DNA from: Thermodesulfobacteriota bacterium
Lineage (GTDB): Bacteria > Desulfobacterota > Desulfobacteria > Desulfobacterales > Desulfosudaceae
Assembly: GCA_040753795.1 (NCBI GenBank)
Contig: JBFMDX010000019.1
Location: forward strand, 1-64,000
Length of the DNA stretch: 64,000 bases
Reading direction: 5' to 3'
Within the stretch, counting starts at the first letter, position 1; the number at the start of each line of letters is the position of its first letter. The translations under genes were made by a program, and so were the position numbers. Of this stretch, positions 52,899 to 63,100 are shown one piece after another. The notes under the pieces were generated by a model. The model was given only the letters and a program-made list of their open reading frames with translations. It did no database searches and was not told where the DNA came from.

Positions 52899-54224
52899 TC
52901 AGGACTCCCGGTGACCGGAGATCCGGTCGGCCACGGCTTTTTTCAGGCGGCGCTGGTAAGCCAGGTTGCCGAACACGGACCGGGGCTCGAATCCGCCGTA
53001 CAGACCGATCCACATGAGCGTGGACAGGGTGACGTCAACGGCTTTTTTGTGCCAGGGCACCCGGACGGGGTACTGGTTCCGAATCCGTAACGCCTCGTCA
53101 TAACTTCTCGCGATGACGGTGCGGCCGTTATCTCCTGACACAACGATGCCGCCTTCCCGCAGCATCTTCAGCCGCTTCATGGATTCGGGCACTTCCGGTC
53201 CGCAGACCAGGGCGCACTGGCCGCAGGTCAGCACGTCCGGGTTGTCGATGGTGATGCCGATATGCTTTTTAATCTGATCCGCCTGGAACCGCCGCCGTTC
53301 CAGTTCATCTTTCGGCATGTCACTGACCGGGCGTCCCAGTTTGTCCGGGGCCAGAATTTCTTCCGGATACAGCCTGGCGCCGAGTGATCTGATCAGCCGG
53401 TAGCGGACGGTGGAGTCGCCCACGGAGGAGCCCTTTTTTAAGAGGTCGTTGCGGATGCTGCGCTTTTCCGGATCGGGCGGTTCTTTCACCCACTCTTCGA
53501 TCCAGTGCCGCCCCCAGCTCGACCACTGCCGGTCTTCGGAAAGATTGTGCAGGCCGAAACAGGAGGCATTGCAGAAATTGATGTCCCGTCGCTTGCCGCG
53601 CGGGTGCAGCTCGCCGTTGAGCAGAAGGTATTCCTCTTCCTCGTCGATGAACATCCGGGCCACGCAGGCCTTGGAACAGGCCCGGCACTTGCCGCAGTAG
53701 TTGTCGATAAAATATCGCGGGGGCAGGGCCGGGTCGCTCTTGAGCACGGCCTCGGTGACCACTGTGCCCAGGTAAACGGCGGCCCCGTATTCTTTGGTCA
53801 TGACATTGCCGGAAAATCCCTGGGCGCCGATGCCGGCGGCAATGGCCCCAAAGCGGTGGGAAAAGCTGGGGTGGGTGGCGAAAATATCCGGCGAGCGGCG
53901 GTAGGTGTTGTTGGAAGGTACGGCCTTGGCCCGAAATCCCAGAGATTCAATATACCCGGCCACCCGCGCGCCGATATGGTGCAGTTTCTGGTTCCAGACC
54001 AGTTGATCCACGTTGTGGCCCGTCTGGCACTTCTTGGACAGAAAATCATAGATGGCGGGAACGTCCATGGGAACGGCCAGGGAAACGATCGACCGGGCGC
54101 CGCGCATGGTGTAGGTTGGATCCAGCGATGGCGGCCCGTCCAGTCGGTCCGGGCCGGCCAGGCCGACCACGTCAACGCCTTGGTCCCTTACAAAGGCCTT
54201 TATTTTTCCTTCCAGACCGTTCAT
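52899..54224 (-). CDS. QueG/RdhA-like [4Fe-4S] protein, larger paralogue
   Basis: This 441-residue protein shares the QueG / reductive-dehalogenase-like scaffold. It has a domain with SHRFGAIAAGIGAQGFSGNV and YGAAVYLGTVVTEAVL, then a ferredoxin module CGKCRACSKACVARMF (CxxCxxCxxxC) and a second cysteine group (CGQCALVCGP plus FCNASCFGLH). QueG uses cobalamin and two Fe-S clusters. No TAT signal is present, so it is cytoplasmic. It is a paralogue of the protein at 55088-56137, with a DUF169 gene between them. The ATG at 54224 has SD GAAAG; an in-frame ATG at 54269 lies inside the previous gene. The long C-terminus (about 370-441) is extra. Confidence 0.75.
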   Translation of the reverse strand: MNGLEGKIKAFVRDQGVDVVGLAGPDRLDGPPSLDPTYTMRGARSIVSLAVPMDVPAIYDFLSKKCQTGHNVDQLVWNQKLHHIGARVAGYIESLGFRAKAVPSNNTYRRSPDIFATHPSFSHRFGAIAAGIGAQGFSGNVMTKEYGAAVYLGTVVTEAVLKSDPALPPRYFIDNYCGKCRACSKACVARMFIDEEEEYLLLNGELHPRGKRRDINFCNASCFGLHNLSEDRQWSSWGRHWIEEWVKEPPDPEKRSIRNDLLKKGSSVGDSTVRYRLIRSLGARLYPEEILAPDKLGRPVSDMPKDELERRRFQADQIKKHIGITIDNPDVLTCGQCALVCGPEVPESMKRLKMLREGGIVVSGDNGRTVIARSYDEALRIRNQYPVRVPWHKKAVDVTLSTLMWIGLYGGFEPRSVFGNLAYQRRLKKAVADRISGHRES

Positions 54225-54237
54225 TGAAATACGCTTT

Positions 54238-55077
54238 CTATGCGGTTGTTTTGCGTTTATCATCGACAACTCTTTTCAGCCAGGCAAAGCCCGGCGTGAC
54301 AGATTCGGTCAGGCCGGTGGGCACCATGGTTTTAAAGGGCAGGCCCATGTTCATGGGGCCGCCGGTCTTAAACAGGTTGTCCATGACCGTCGGCAGCAGG
54401 GCCGCGGGCAGGCCGACGCCGATTTCATCCGGGCCGATGCCGGCAAAGGCCCGGTCGCCCATGCCGGGGATGACCACCTGGGGCCTTCCCGTCAGATACG
54501 GTAACAGTCCGCCCTTGATGCAGGATTCGCCGAACCCCTCAAAGGAGGAGAAAAGCGGAAAGGTGTAGTCGTAGCAGAGCGCGTGAATGATGTGGGTGAT
54601 GTGAATGCCGTTGCCGAAGACCAGGATCGTGTCCGGCTCCAGTTCGGCGGTGTGAACCGGCGCGCAGACCAGGCCGACGCGGCTTCTGGCTTTTTCCAGC
54701 ACGGCTTCCCCCCCGGGGCCGGAAAACAGGCTGTTATATAAAGCGATGCGGTTGACTTCCGCTTCCCGGCTCTTGTGCCAGCCCTGGGTGACCTGGCTCT
54801 GGATGAATTCTTCGTCCGTGACGTCCACCCACTTGTGACCGGCCGATGACGGTACGCAGAAGTTTTCATCGGCCGTGATGGCCACCCGGGCGCCCCAGGC
54901 CCTGGCATAGGTAAAGGTCTGGCAGATGCACATTTTCTGTCCCATGGCCGAGGGCCGCGTTGTCCCGGCGGGGATTTCGTCTTCGGACTTGATGTAGGTG
55001 ACGGCTACGGGGTAGGTGGGAAGATGAAGCTTCTCGTACAACTCCTTGCCCATCCGGTGAAGATCGGTCAGGTTCAT
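54238..55077 (-). CDS. DUF169 family protein
   Basis: The 279-residue protein matches DUF169, with YPVAVTYIKSEDEIP at the N-terminus, GQKMCICQTFTYARAWG and CAPVHTAELEPDTILVFGN. It also has SSFEGFGESCIKG and RPQVVIPGMGDRAFA. DUF169 proteins of anaerobes are uncharacterised; conserved cysteines (MCICQ, ESC) suggest a metal or thiol role. It is flanked by two QueG-like Fe-S proteins in one operon, so the three probably act in one redox process. The ATG has SD AAAGGAG and lies 10 bp after the upstream stop. Confidence 0.82.
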   Translation of the reverse strand: MNLTDLHRMGKELYEKLHLPTYPVAVTYIKSEDEIPAGTTRPSAMGQKMCICQTFTYARAWGARVAITADENFCVPSSAGHKWVDVTDEEFIQSQVTQGWHKSREAEVNRIALYNSLFSGPGGEAVLEKARSRVGLVCAPVHTAELEPDTILVFGNGIHITHIIHALCYDYTFPLFSSFEGFGESCIKGGLLPYLTGRPQVVIPGMGDRAFAGIGPDEIGVGLPAALLPTVMDNLFKTGGPMNMGLPFKTMVPTGLTESVTPGFAWLKRVVDDKRKTTA

Positions 55078-55087
55078 GGTTTCTCCT

Positions 55088-56137
55088 TTATCGGTAAAGG
55101 TTGGTGTGCTCAGGGTCCATGCGCGCGAACTCCGCGGCCGCCTCGTCGGCCGGGAGTACCGCGATAGTGCCGTCCTCCCGCTGGATGACGCATCCGGAGG
55201 TGGTCAGAAGGCGGTAGTTCTCCTTTGTCTCTTGGCGGTTGCCCCAGCAGATGATCTGGCAGTTGCCGCAGGTCAGGCGGAGATTCAGCCCGCCGAAGGC
55301 ACCGGTTTCAAAGCCGCCTTCGCCGTCGCTTCGCCGCGGCCACTTGGTATAGTTGCCGATGGCCCGCATCAGGGTTTCCAGCAGGGCGTTTTCGTCGGAG
55401 GGCGCGGGGATGGCGTACCGGCCCGGTGACCAGGTCGACCATTTTCCGTTTTTCGACAGGCCGGTGAACCCGCCGCAGACCAGCTGGCAGGGCAGGTAGC
55501 TGATGCGCTGGCTGTGCGAAAACGTCTCACCGCCCAGGGTGATGGATGTTTCCCGGGATTCGTGGAACATGCCCGAGGGGCAGGAGGCCACGCAGAGCTT
55601 GCAGCGGTCGCAGAATCCCTCTTCGGCCGGCAGGGGCGGCGTGGGCGCCAGGTCTGCCTCCGTCACCACGCTGCCCAGGATGACGGCGTTGCCGTATCCT
55701 TTAAGGCCGACGTTGCCCGACCAGCCGAAGGAGCCCACTCCGGAGCGCACCGCCAGGTAGCGGTGGGACACGTCCGGCCGCATGGCCAGCTGCCAGTTGG
55801 GCACATCCTTGCGGTAGACGTTGTTGGCATGGAGCCGCACCGACCGGTACCCTTTCTCCTCCAGCCACAGGGCCAGTTCCTTGGCCAACCGGCCGGCCTG
55901 GCGGTTGACCTCGATGTTGTGCTGTTCGAAGGCGAACTGGCTCTTTTTGGACAGGCACTGGCGCATGATGTCGCGGTCCAGCGGCAACGCAAAGCTAACG
56001 GCCGAGCGGGCCGTGGGCAGGACATAGGTGATGTCGGCGCTGGGCGGGCCGCCGGCCAGTGTTTCCCGGGTGCAGAACCCGACCCGCAGCGCCCCGCGCG
56101 CGGTCAGAAAATCGCGTATGGTTTCTTCCATGTTCAT
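55088..56137 (-). CDS. QueG/RdhA-like [4Fe-4S] protein, smaller paralogue
   Basis: A 349-residue QueG-like protein with RSGVGSFGWSGNVGLKGYG and VILGSVVTEADL. A classical ferredoxin motif CDRCKLCVASCPSGMF follows, then further cysteines in YLPCQLVCGGF and TCGNCQIICWG. Together with its larger paralogue it flanks DUF169. It is the first gene of the TetR-controlled operon. The ATG at 56137 has SD GGAGAGG. The catalytic residues of true epoxyqueuosine reductase cannot all be matched, so a different substrate is likely; cobalamin binding is an inference from the fold. Confidence 0.78.
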   Translation of the reverse strand: MNMEETIRDFLTARGALRVGFCTRETLAGGPPSADITYVLPTARSAVSFALPLDRDIMRQCLSKKSQFAFEQHNIEVNRQAGRLAKELALWLEEKGYRSVRLHANNVYRKDVPNWQLAMRPDVSHRYLAVRSGVGSFGWSGNVGLKGYGNAVILGSVVTEADLAPTPPLPAEEGFCDRCKLCVASCPSGMFHESRETSITLGGETFSHSQRISYLPCQLVCGGFTGLSKNGKWSTWSPGRYAIPAPSDENALLETLMRAIGNYTKWPRRSDGEGGFETGAFGGLNLRLTCGNCQIICWGNRQETKENYRLLTTSGCVIQREDGTIAVLPADEAAAEFARMDPEHTNLYR

Positions 56138-56171
56138 GATGGTGACCTCTCCAGTTGGATAAAAGGTTGAC

Positions 56172-56189
56172 TTTACACGATCGTGTAAA
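56172..56189. promoter_or_regulatory. TetR operator, perfect 18-bp palindrome
   Basis: TTTACACGATCGTGTAAA is a perfect palindrome in the divergent region between the Fe-S operon and the TetR gene, the expected site and size for a TetR dimer. It is 34 bp from the operon's first ATG. Confidence 0.85.
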
Positions 56190-56226
56190 TAGAATCGGAG
56201 AAATACCGGATGATGTCAAGCAAAAA

Positions 56227-56244
56227 ATTACACAGTCGTCTAAT
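56227..56244. promoter_or_regulatory. Second, imperfect TetR half-site pair
   Basis: ATTACACAGTCGTCTAAT resembles the 56172 palindrome (TTACAC left half, TCGT centre), but its halves are imperfect. The centre-to-centre distance is 55 bp, about five helical turns, which would allow two bound dimers on one face. Confidence 0.5.
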
Positions 56245-56279
56245 TTTTACGCGACCATCCATAATGGAAGATTCAGCCC

Positions 56280-56972
56280 ATGAAAGAAAAGGCAACAACC
56301 GGCAAGAGAGGCAAACCAGCAAACATACCCGTCGTCAACCGGGGGGCCGAGACCCGCGGCATGATCCTGGCGGCCGCCCGTCAGGTCTTTGCGGCTCATT
56401 CATACAACGCCGCCAGCGTCCGCATGATCGCCGCCCGGGGTGACTTTTACCACGGCCTTATCCGCTACCATTTTCCCAGCAAGGCCGGGATATTCGAAGC
56501 GGTGGTGGAAGACGCCTGTCGTTCTCTTTATGAGGCCAATAAACAATGGCTGCTGGAGATCGCCACCTTTTCGCCGGAAAAGGCGCTGTCGACTTATCTG
56601 GACAGATTTATCGAATTTTTCCGCAAACAGCCCGACGTGTTCCGGATCATCATCAGGAATTTTACCCACGACGATCCGGCCAACCTGCCGGGCTTCCGTC
56701 ATCTGGCGACCATGCTGGCCGACACCCGCCGGGATTTTGAGGCCACCTTTCCGGGCCTGTTTGTCAAAGGCGATGTCGGTCGCTTCCTGAGCAGCCTCAA
56801 CGCCCTGATCCTGCATTATCTCGGGGCCGGCTCCATCGAGTCGCTCATGGTCGGTTTCCGGGGTCCCGGCAAGGCATACCTGGAATGGGTCAAAGAGACC
56901 CTGTTCTTCATTTTCCTGCCGGTCCTGGAAGCCGCCGCCCGCGAGTCTGCCATTTCAAAACCGCCGGGATGA
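56280..56972 (+). CDS. TetR/AcrR-family repressor
   Basis: The 230-residue protein has an N-terminal TetR helix-turn-helix (ETRGMILAAARQVFAAHSYN, then VRMIAARGDFYHGLIRYHFPS) and an all-helical ligand domain. It is divergent from the QueG/DUF169 operon with a palindromic operator between, so it almost certainly represses it and itself. Its last residues (SKPPG) and stop codon lie inside the 71-bp repeat derived from the SDR gene, so the original C-terminus may have been different. The Lys-rich N-terminus (1-25) is typical of AcrR-type proteins with an arm. Confidence 0.88.
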   Translation: MKEKATTGKRGKPANIPVVNRGAETRGMILAAARQVFAAHSYNAASVRMIAARGDFYHGLIRYHFPSKAGIFEAVVEDACRSLYEANKQWLLEIATFSPEKALSTYLDRFIEFFRKQPDVFRIIIRNFTHDDPANLPGFRHLATMLADTRRDFEATFPGLFVKGDVGRFLSSLNALILHYLGAGSIESLMVGFRGPGKAYLEWVKETLFFIFLPVLEAAARESAISKPPG

Positions 56973-57027
56973 TCTTCTGATAGAGCGTCGGGAAGAGGCG
57001 TTGGGTGACATCCATGGCATAGGCGTC
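56957..57027 (-). pseudogene. Duplicated 3' fragment of SDR gene (direct repeat copy A)
   Basis: These 71 bp match 63611-63681 with only two mismatches. On the minus strand they encode the same DAYAMDVTQRLFPTLYQKI tail as the SDR at the window's right end. It has no start and is a fragment. It supplies the stop codon of the TetR gene. The two copies bracket the repeat-protein gene. Confidence 0.88.
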
Positions 57028-57066
57028 CGATGTCCCTATTTGCTTTCAAAGCAGTTCGATTTAAGG

Positions 57067-57072
57067 TATAAT
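57067..57072 (+). promoter_or_regulatory. -10 of the repeat-protein gene
   Basis: A perfect TATAAT with a weak -35 (TTCAAA, 16 bp upstream) lies about 95 bp before the ATG at 57168. A small palindrome TGCTTTCAAAGCA covers the -35 region and may be an operator. Confidence 0.5.
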
Positions 57073-57167
57073 ATAAAAGTTTAATCAACTCAGTATTTCA
57101 TTACGGTTATCCAGGCCATCACTGATGTTTTCACGATGTTTAGCAAAAAAATAAGGAAGTCAATCAC

Positions 57168-60100
57168 ATGAAAACCCATTTTTTTCGTTGGCCGGTCGTA
57201 TCCTTTTTCTTTTTAATGGTTATCCTCTCCGTCCCCGCCCAGGCGGCGACATACGATTTTGCCAGCCTCGGCGCGGCCAGCGGTGGTTTTAAGCCCCAGG
57301 GCAACCGGTTTCTGGTTTCGGAGACTTTTACCAATGACGGCACCAGCATGTACTACAATGACAGCGTCAATTCAACCGTCAACGGCATGATCATCAAACC
57401 CGACGGGACCAACCTGTCTTCCTTTGACCTGGGCAACATGACCATCAGCCCTTACGGCGGAAGCTATACCGTATCCATTACCGTGAACGCCAACCTGAAA
57501 GCCGGCGGCCCCGTCAGCCAGACGGTCTCAAATTACAGTTTAACGGCAGCGACCTCCCTGACCACCATGGGCATGAACTTCAGCGCTTTTAATGACGTGA
57601 CCCAGCTGAGCATCAACCTGACCGTGGCCAGTTCCCAGGTGTGGAACATCAACTTTGACAACATTACGATTACCGACGAACAGGCGCCGGTCGTACTAGG
57701 CGCGGAACCGACGACCCAGGCGACGAATCTCAAGGCAGCCAGCAAGGGCGCCACGCAACTCAACATATACTGGCAGAACGGCAACGGCGCCAGGCGGGTC
57801 GTTTTTGCCAAGCAGGGGAACGCCGGCACCCCCACGGTGACCGACGGCGCCGTGTACACGGCCAATGCCGATTTTTCCGCGGCCGCGGATATCGGCGGCG
57901 GCTGGAAATGCGTGTACCGGGACACCGGCCGCGTGCTGTCCATTACCGGCCTGGCGGCCAATACGGAATACCGCCTGGTGGTCTATGAGTTTAACGGCAC
58001 CGGCGGCGGAGAGAACTACCTGACGAGCACCGGCACCAATATCATCAACCACACCACCAGTCCGGCCGGTCTGGACAAGAAGGACTTTGGCGGCCTGGGA
58101 GCGGCCAGCGGGGGGTTCAAACCTCAGGGCAGCCGCTATCTGGTGTCGGACTTGTTCCTCAATGACGTCACCAGCATGTATTATAACAGCACCAACGCCT
58201 CCGTTTCGGGAATCATCATCAAGCCCAACAACACATCCCTCCTGTCCTTCGACCTGACGGATCTGGAGTTCAGCCCCTATAGCGCGGACCGCACCGTTAC
58301 CGTCACCGTTACCGCGACGCTCAAATCCGGCGGTCCGGTCAGCCAGACCATCAATAATTTTACCATGTACCAGGGAATCCCCTATTCACTGGCTTTGATG
58401 GGCATGGATTTTTCCGCCTTTATCGGGGTGACCCAGCTCAGTTTCAGTATCACCACTGACAGTGTCAATAATATCAATTTTTCCAACATCACCATTGCCA
58501 ACCCGGATGAGTACATTGCCGGCACCGAACCGACGACGCAGGCCTCAAACCTGAGGGTCGCCAGCTGCACCACAACCGGTATGGACACCTACTGGACCAA
58601 CGGGAACGGCACTAAACGAATCATGTTTGTCAAGGCGGGCAACTCCGGCACCCCCACGGTCACGGACGGTACAGTATACACGGCCAATGCCGATTTTTCC
58701 GCTGCCGCGGATATCGGCGGCGGCTGGAAATGCGTGTATAAGGGGACGGAGCGATACGTCGTCCTCTCGGGCCTGACGGCCGGCACGGAATACCGGCTGG
58801 CGGTTTATGAATTTGACGGCTCCGGCGGCGGCGAAAACTACCTGACGACCACGGGCACCAATATCATCAACCACTCCACCGACCCGGCCGGCCTGGTCAA
58901 ATACGACTTCAGCGCCCTGGGGGCCGCTTCCGGCGGGTTCAAACCCCAGGGCAACCGTTTCCTGGTGTCCGATCTGTTCACCCAGGACAACACCAGCATG
59001 TTTTACAACTCCGCCAACCCGACGATGACCGGCATCGTTATCAAACCGGACGGTACCAACCTTTCTTCTTTTGATCTGAAGGACATGGAGTTCAGTCCTT
59101 ACAACGCCGACCGGACCATCTCGATGACGGTGACGGCCGACCTGAGCGTCGGCGGCCCGGTCAGCCAAACCATATCGAATTTTACCATGATTAACGGGCT
59201 TTCCTATTCTCTGGCCTTGTTGGGTGTCAATTTTTCCACTTTTGTCGGGGTTACCGAGTTGCGGTTTGATATAACCGTTACCGGCGACAAAGTCTATGAC
59301 CTCGATTTTGACAATATTACCATCAGCGTTGGTCACACGGTAACCTATGACGGCAACACCAACACCGGCGGCGCGGTGCCCACGGACGGCAACAGCTATG
59401 CCAACGGGGATACGGTCACGGTCCTGGGCAACACCGGCGCCCTGGTCAAAACCGGCTATACCTTCTCCGGCTGGAACACGGCGGCCAACGGCAGCGGCAC
59501 CGCATATGCCGGCGGCGACACTTTTGCCATGGGCAGCAGCGATATTACCCTCTATGCCCAGTGGACGCCCATCGATTATACGGTCACCTACAACGGCAAC
59601 ACCAACACCGGCGGCGCGGTGCCCACGGACGGTACCACCTATCACATCACCGATACGGTGACGGTGCTGGGTAACACCGGATCCCTGGTGAAGACCGGCT
59701 ACACCTTTGCCGGCTGGAACACGGCCGCCAACGGCAGCGGCACCAGCTACTCCACCGGCAATGTTTTTGCCATGGGCAGCAGCAACGTGACGCTCTATGC
59801 CCAGTGGACCGAGAACACCTACTCGGTCACCTATAACGGCAACAGCAACACCGGCGGCGCCGTCCCCACGGACGCCACCAGTTATCATAACGGGGATACG
59901 GCCACGGTCCTGGGTAACACCGGTACCCTGGTGCGCACGGGATACACTTTTGCCGGCTGGAACACGGCCGCCAACGGCAGCGGCACCAGCTATACCGGCG
60001 GCGACACTTTTGGCATCGGCCTGAGCAATGTCACCCTTTACGCCCAGTGGACGGCCGTCAATTACACGGTCACCTACAATGGCAACACCAATACCGGCGG

Positions 60101-63100
60101 ATCCGTGCCGACGGACGGCAACACCTACCACATCACGGATACGGTGACGGTGCTGGGCAACACCGGCACCCTGGTGAAAACCGGTTACACCTTTGCCGGC
60201 TGGAACACGGCCGCCAACGGCAGCGGCACTGGCTATTCCGGCGGCAATACCTTCGCCATGGGCAGCAGCAATGTGACGCTTTATGCCCAGTGGACCGAGA
60301 ACACTTACTCCGTCACCTACAACGGCAACGGCAACACCGGCGGAGCGGTGCCGACGGACGCCACCAGTTATCATAACGGGGATACGGCCACGGTCCTGGG
60401 CAACACCGGTACCCTGGTGCGCACGGGATACACTTTTGCCGGCTGGAACACGGCCGCCAACGGCAGCGGCACCAGCTATACCGGCGGCGACACCTTTGGC
60501 ATCGGCCTGAGCGATGTCACCCTTTACGCCCAGTGGACGGCCGTCAATTACACGGTCACCTACAACGGCAACACCAATACCGGCGGATCCGTGCCGACGG
60601 ACGGCAACACCTACCACATCACCGATACGGTGACGGTCCTGGGGAACACCGGCTCCCTGGTCAAGACCGGTTATACCTTTGCCGGCTGGAACACGGCCGC
60701 CAACGGCAGCGGCACCGGTTATGCCGGCGGCAACACCTTTGCCATGGGCAGCAGCAACGTGACGCTTTATGCCCAATGGACGCAAAACCCCTACTCCGTC
60801 ACTTACAACGGCAATACCAACACCGGTGGAACCGCGCCGACGGACGCCACCGTCTACCATTATGGCGACACGGCCACGGTCCTGGGCAACACCGGCGCCC
60901 TGGTGAAGACCGGCTATACCTTTGCCGGCTGGAACACGGCCGCCAACGGCAGCGGCACCAGCTATACCGGCGGCGACACCTTTGCCATCGGCCTGAGCGA
61001 TGTGACGCTTTATGCTCAATGGACGGCCGTCGATTATACGGTTACCTATAACGGCAACACCAATACCGGCGGCGCGGCGCCCACGGACGGCAACATCTAT
61101 CACATTACCGATACGGTGACGGTCCTGGGCAACACCGGCGCCCTGGTCAAGACCGGCTACACCTTTGCCGGCTGGAACACGGCCGCCAACGGCAGCGGCA
61201 CCGGTTATGCCGGCGGCAACACCTTTGCCATGGGCAGCAGCAACGTGGTCCTGTACGCCCAGTGGACGGCCATTCCTTATACGGTCACCTACAACGGCAA
61301 TACCAGCTCCGGCGGCGCGGTGCCTGTGGACGGCAATACCTACCACATTACCGATACGGTGACGGTCCTGGGCAACACCGGTCCCCTGGTGAAGACCGGT
61401 TATACCTTTACCGGCTGGAACACGGCCGCCGACGGCAGCGGAACCGGTTATGCCGGCGGCGATACCTTTGCCATGGGCAGCAGCGACGTGGTCCTGTATG
61501 CCCAGTGGACGATCAACCACTACACCCTGACGGTCAACAGCGGGGTCGGCGACGGCGTCTATCCGTTCCAGGACGTGGTCACCATCGCGGCGGATGTTCC
61601 TCCGGCCGGTCAGGTGTTTGACCAGTGGACCGGCGATACGGCCTCCGTCGCCAATATTTTCCAGCCCAACACGACCGTGACCATCCCGGACGCGGACCAG
61701 ACGGTTACGGCCACTTTCAAGGATCAGGGCATATTGATCTACGCCCTGACGGTCACCTCCGGCAGCGGCAGCGGGAATTACCTGCCCGGGGAAGAGATCA
61801 GCCTCTCGGCCGACGCGCCTCCGGCCGGCCAGGTGTTTGACCAGTGGACCGGCGATACGGCCTTTATCGCCAACATCAACCTGCCGGACACCACCTTCAT
61901 CATGCCCGCGGCGGCGGCTTCGGTAACGGCCACCTATAAGGCCCAGGGGGCCATCACTTATCATCTGACGGTCACCTCCGGTACCGGCAGCGGCGATTAT
62001 CTGCCCGGGGAGGTGATCAACCTCTCGGCCGACGCGCCCCCGGCCGGACAGGTCTTCGACCAGTGGACCGGCGATACAGCCTCTATCGCCAACATCAACC
62101 TGCCGGACACCACTTTTATTATGCCTGCGGCGGCGGCTTCGGTAACGGGCACCTATAAGGCGCAGGGGGCCGCCACCTATACCCTGACCGTGACCGACGG
62201 AACGGGCAGCGGGAACTACCTGCCGGGAGACATCATCGCCATTTCCGCCACCGTTCCCGTCGGCTATACCTTTGAGCGATGGACCGGCCAGACGGCCTGG
62301 GTGGTTGATACCGCCCAGGCCGACACCACCCTGACCATGCCCGCGGCCGACATCGCCGTGGACGCCGTTGTGAACATCAACACGTATACCCTGGCTTACG
62401 CGGCCGGGGCCCATGGCGCCCTCATCGGGAACACCCTTCAGACGGTCAGCTACGGCTCCGACGGCACGGCGGTAACGGCGGTTTCGTTCGGCGGCTACCA
62501 TTTCCTGCGCTGGGATGACGGCAACCTCCTCACCACCCGCACGGATGTCAATGTGACGGCTGATATTGCGGTTACCGCTTTGTTCGCGGTCGACACCTTT
62601 ACCCTTGAATACACGGCCGGAGACCACGGCACGATCAGCGGCATCACGCCCCAGACGGTCAGTTACGGCGCCGATGGCGCCGCGGTCACGGCCATGCCTG
62701 ACCCGGGCTGGCATTTCGTGCAATGGAACGACGGATCCACGGACAACCCGCGCGCGGACACCGGCGTGGCAGCCGATATCGCGGTCACGGCCCTGTTTGC
62801 CGTCAATACCTATACCCTCGAGTACACGGCCGGCGCCAACGGTTCCATTACCGGGGAGGCCTATCAGACCGTCAACCGGGGCGAGGATGGTTCAAACGTG
62901 ACGGCCGTGCCGGACGCGGGTTACCACTTCGTGCAATGGAGCGACGGCGTTACCGCCCCAGGACGGACGGACACCAATGTTGCCGGCGACATCGCCGTAA
63001 CCGCCCAGTTCGCCGCGGACGGAATCATTAACCCGGACATTCCGGCCGATCTCGACCTGGACGGCAACGGCATACCGGATCGGGTGCAGGTGAATATCCG

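Noticed and set aside
59335-61510. CRISPR-like regular repeats
   Set aside because: The 243-bp units are in frame and encode InlB domains; there are no short repeats with unique spacers.
58545-62723. 1392-codon open frame on the minus strand
   Set aside because: It is antisense to the repeat-protein gene and open because of its periodic, GC-rich codons; it has no signal peptide, SD or recognisable domain.
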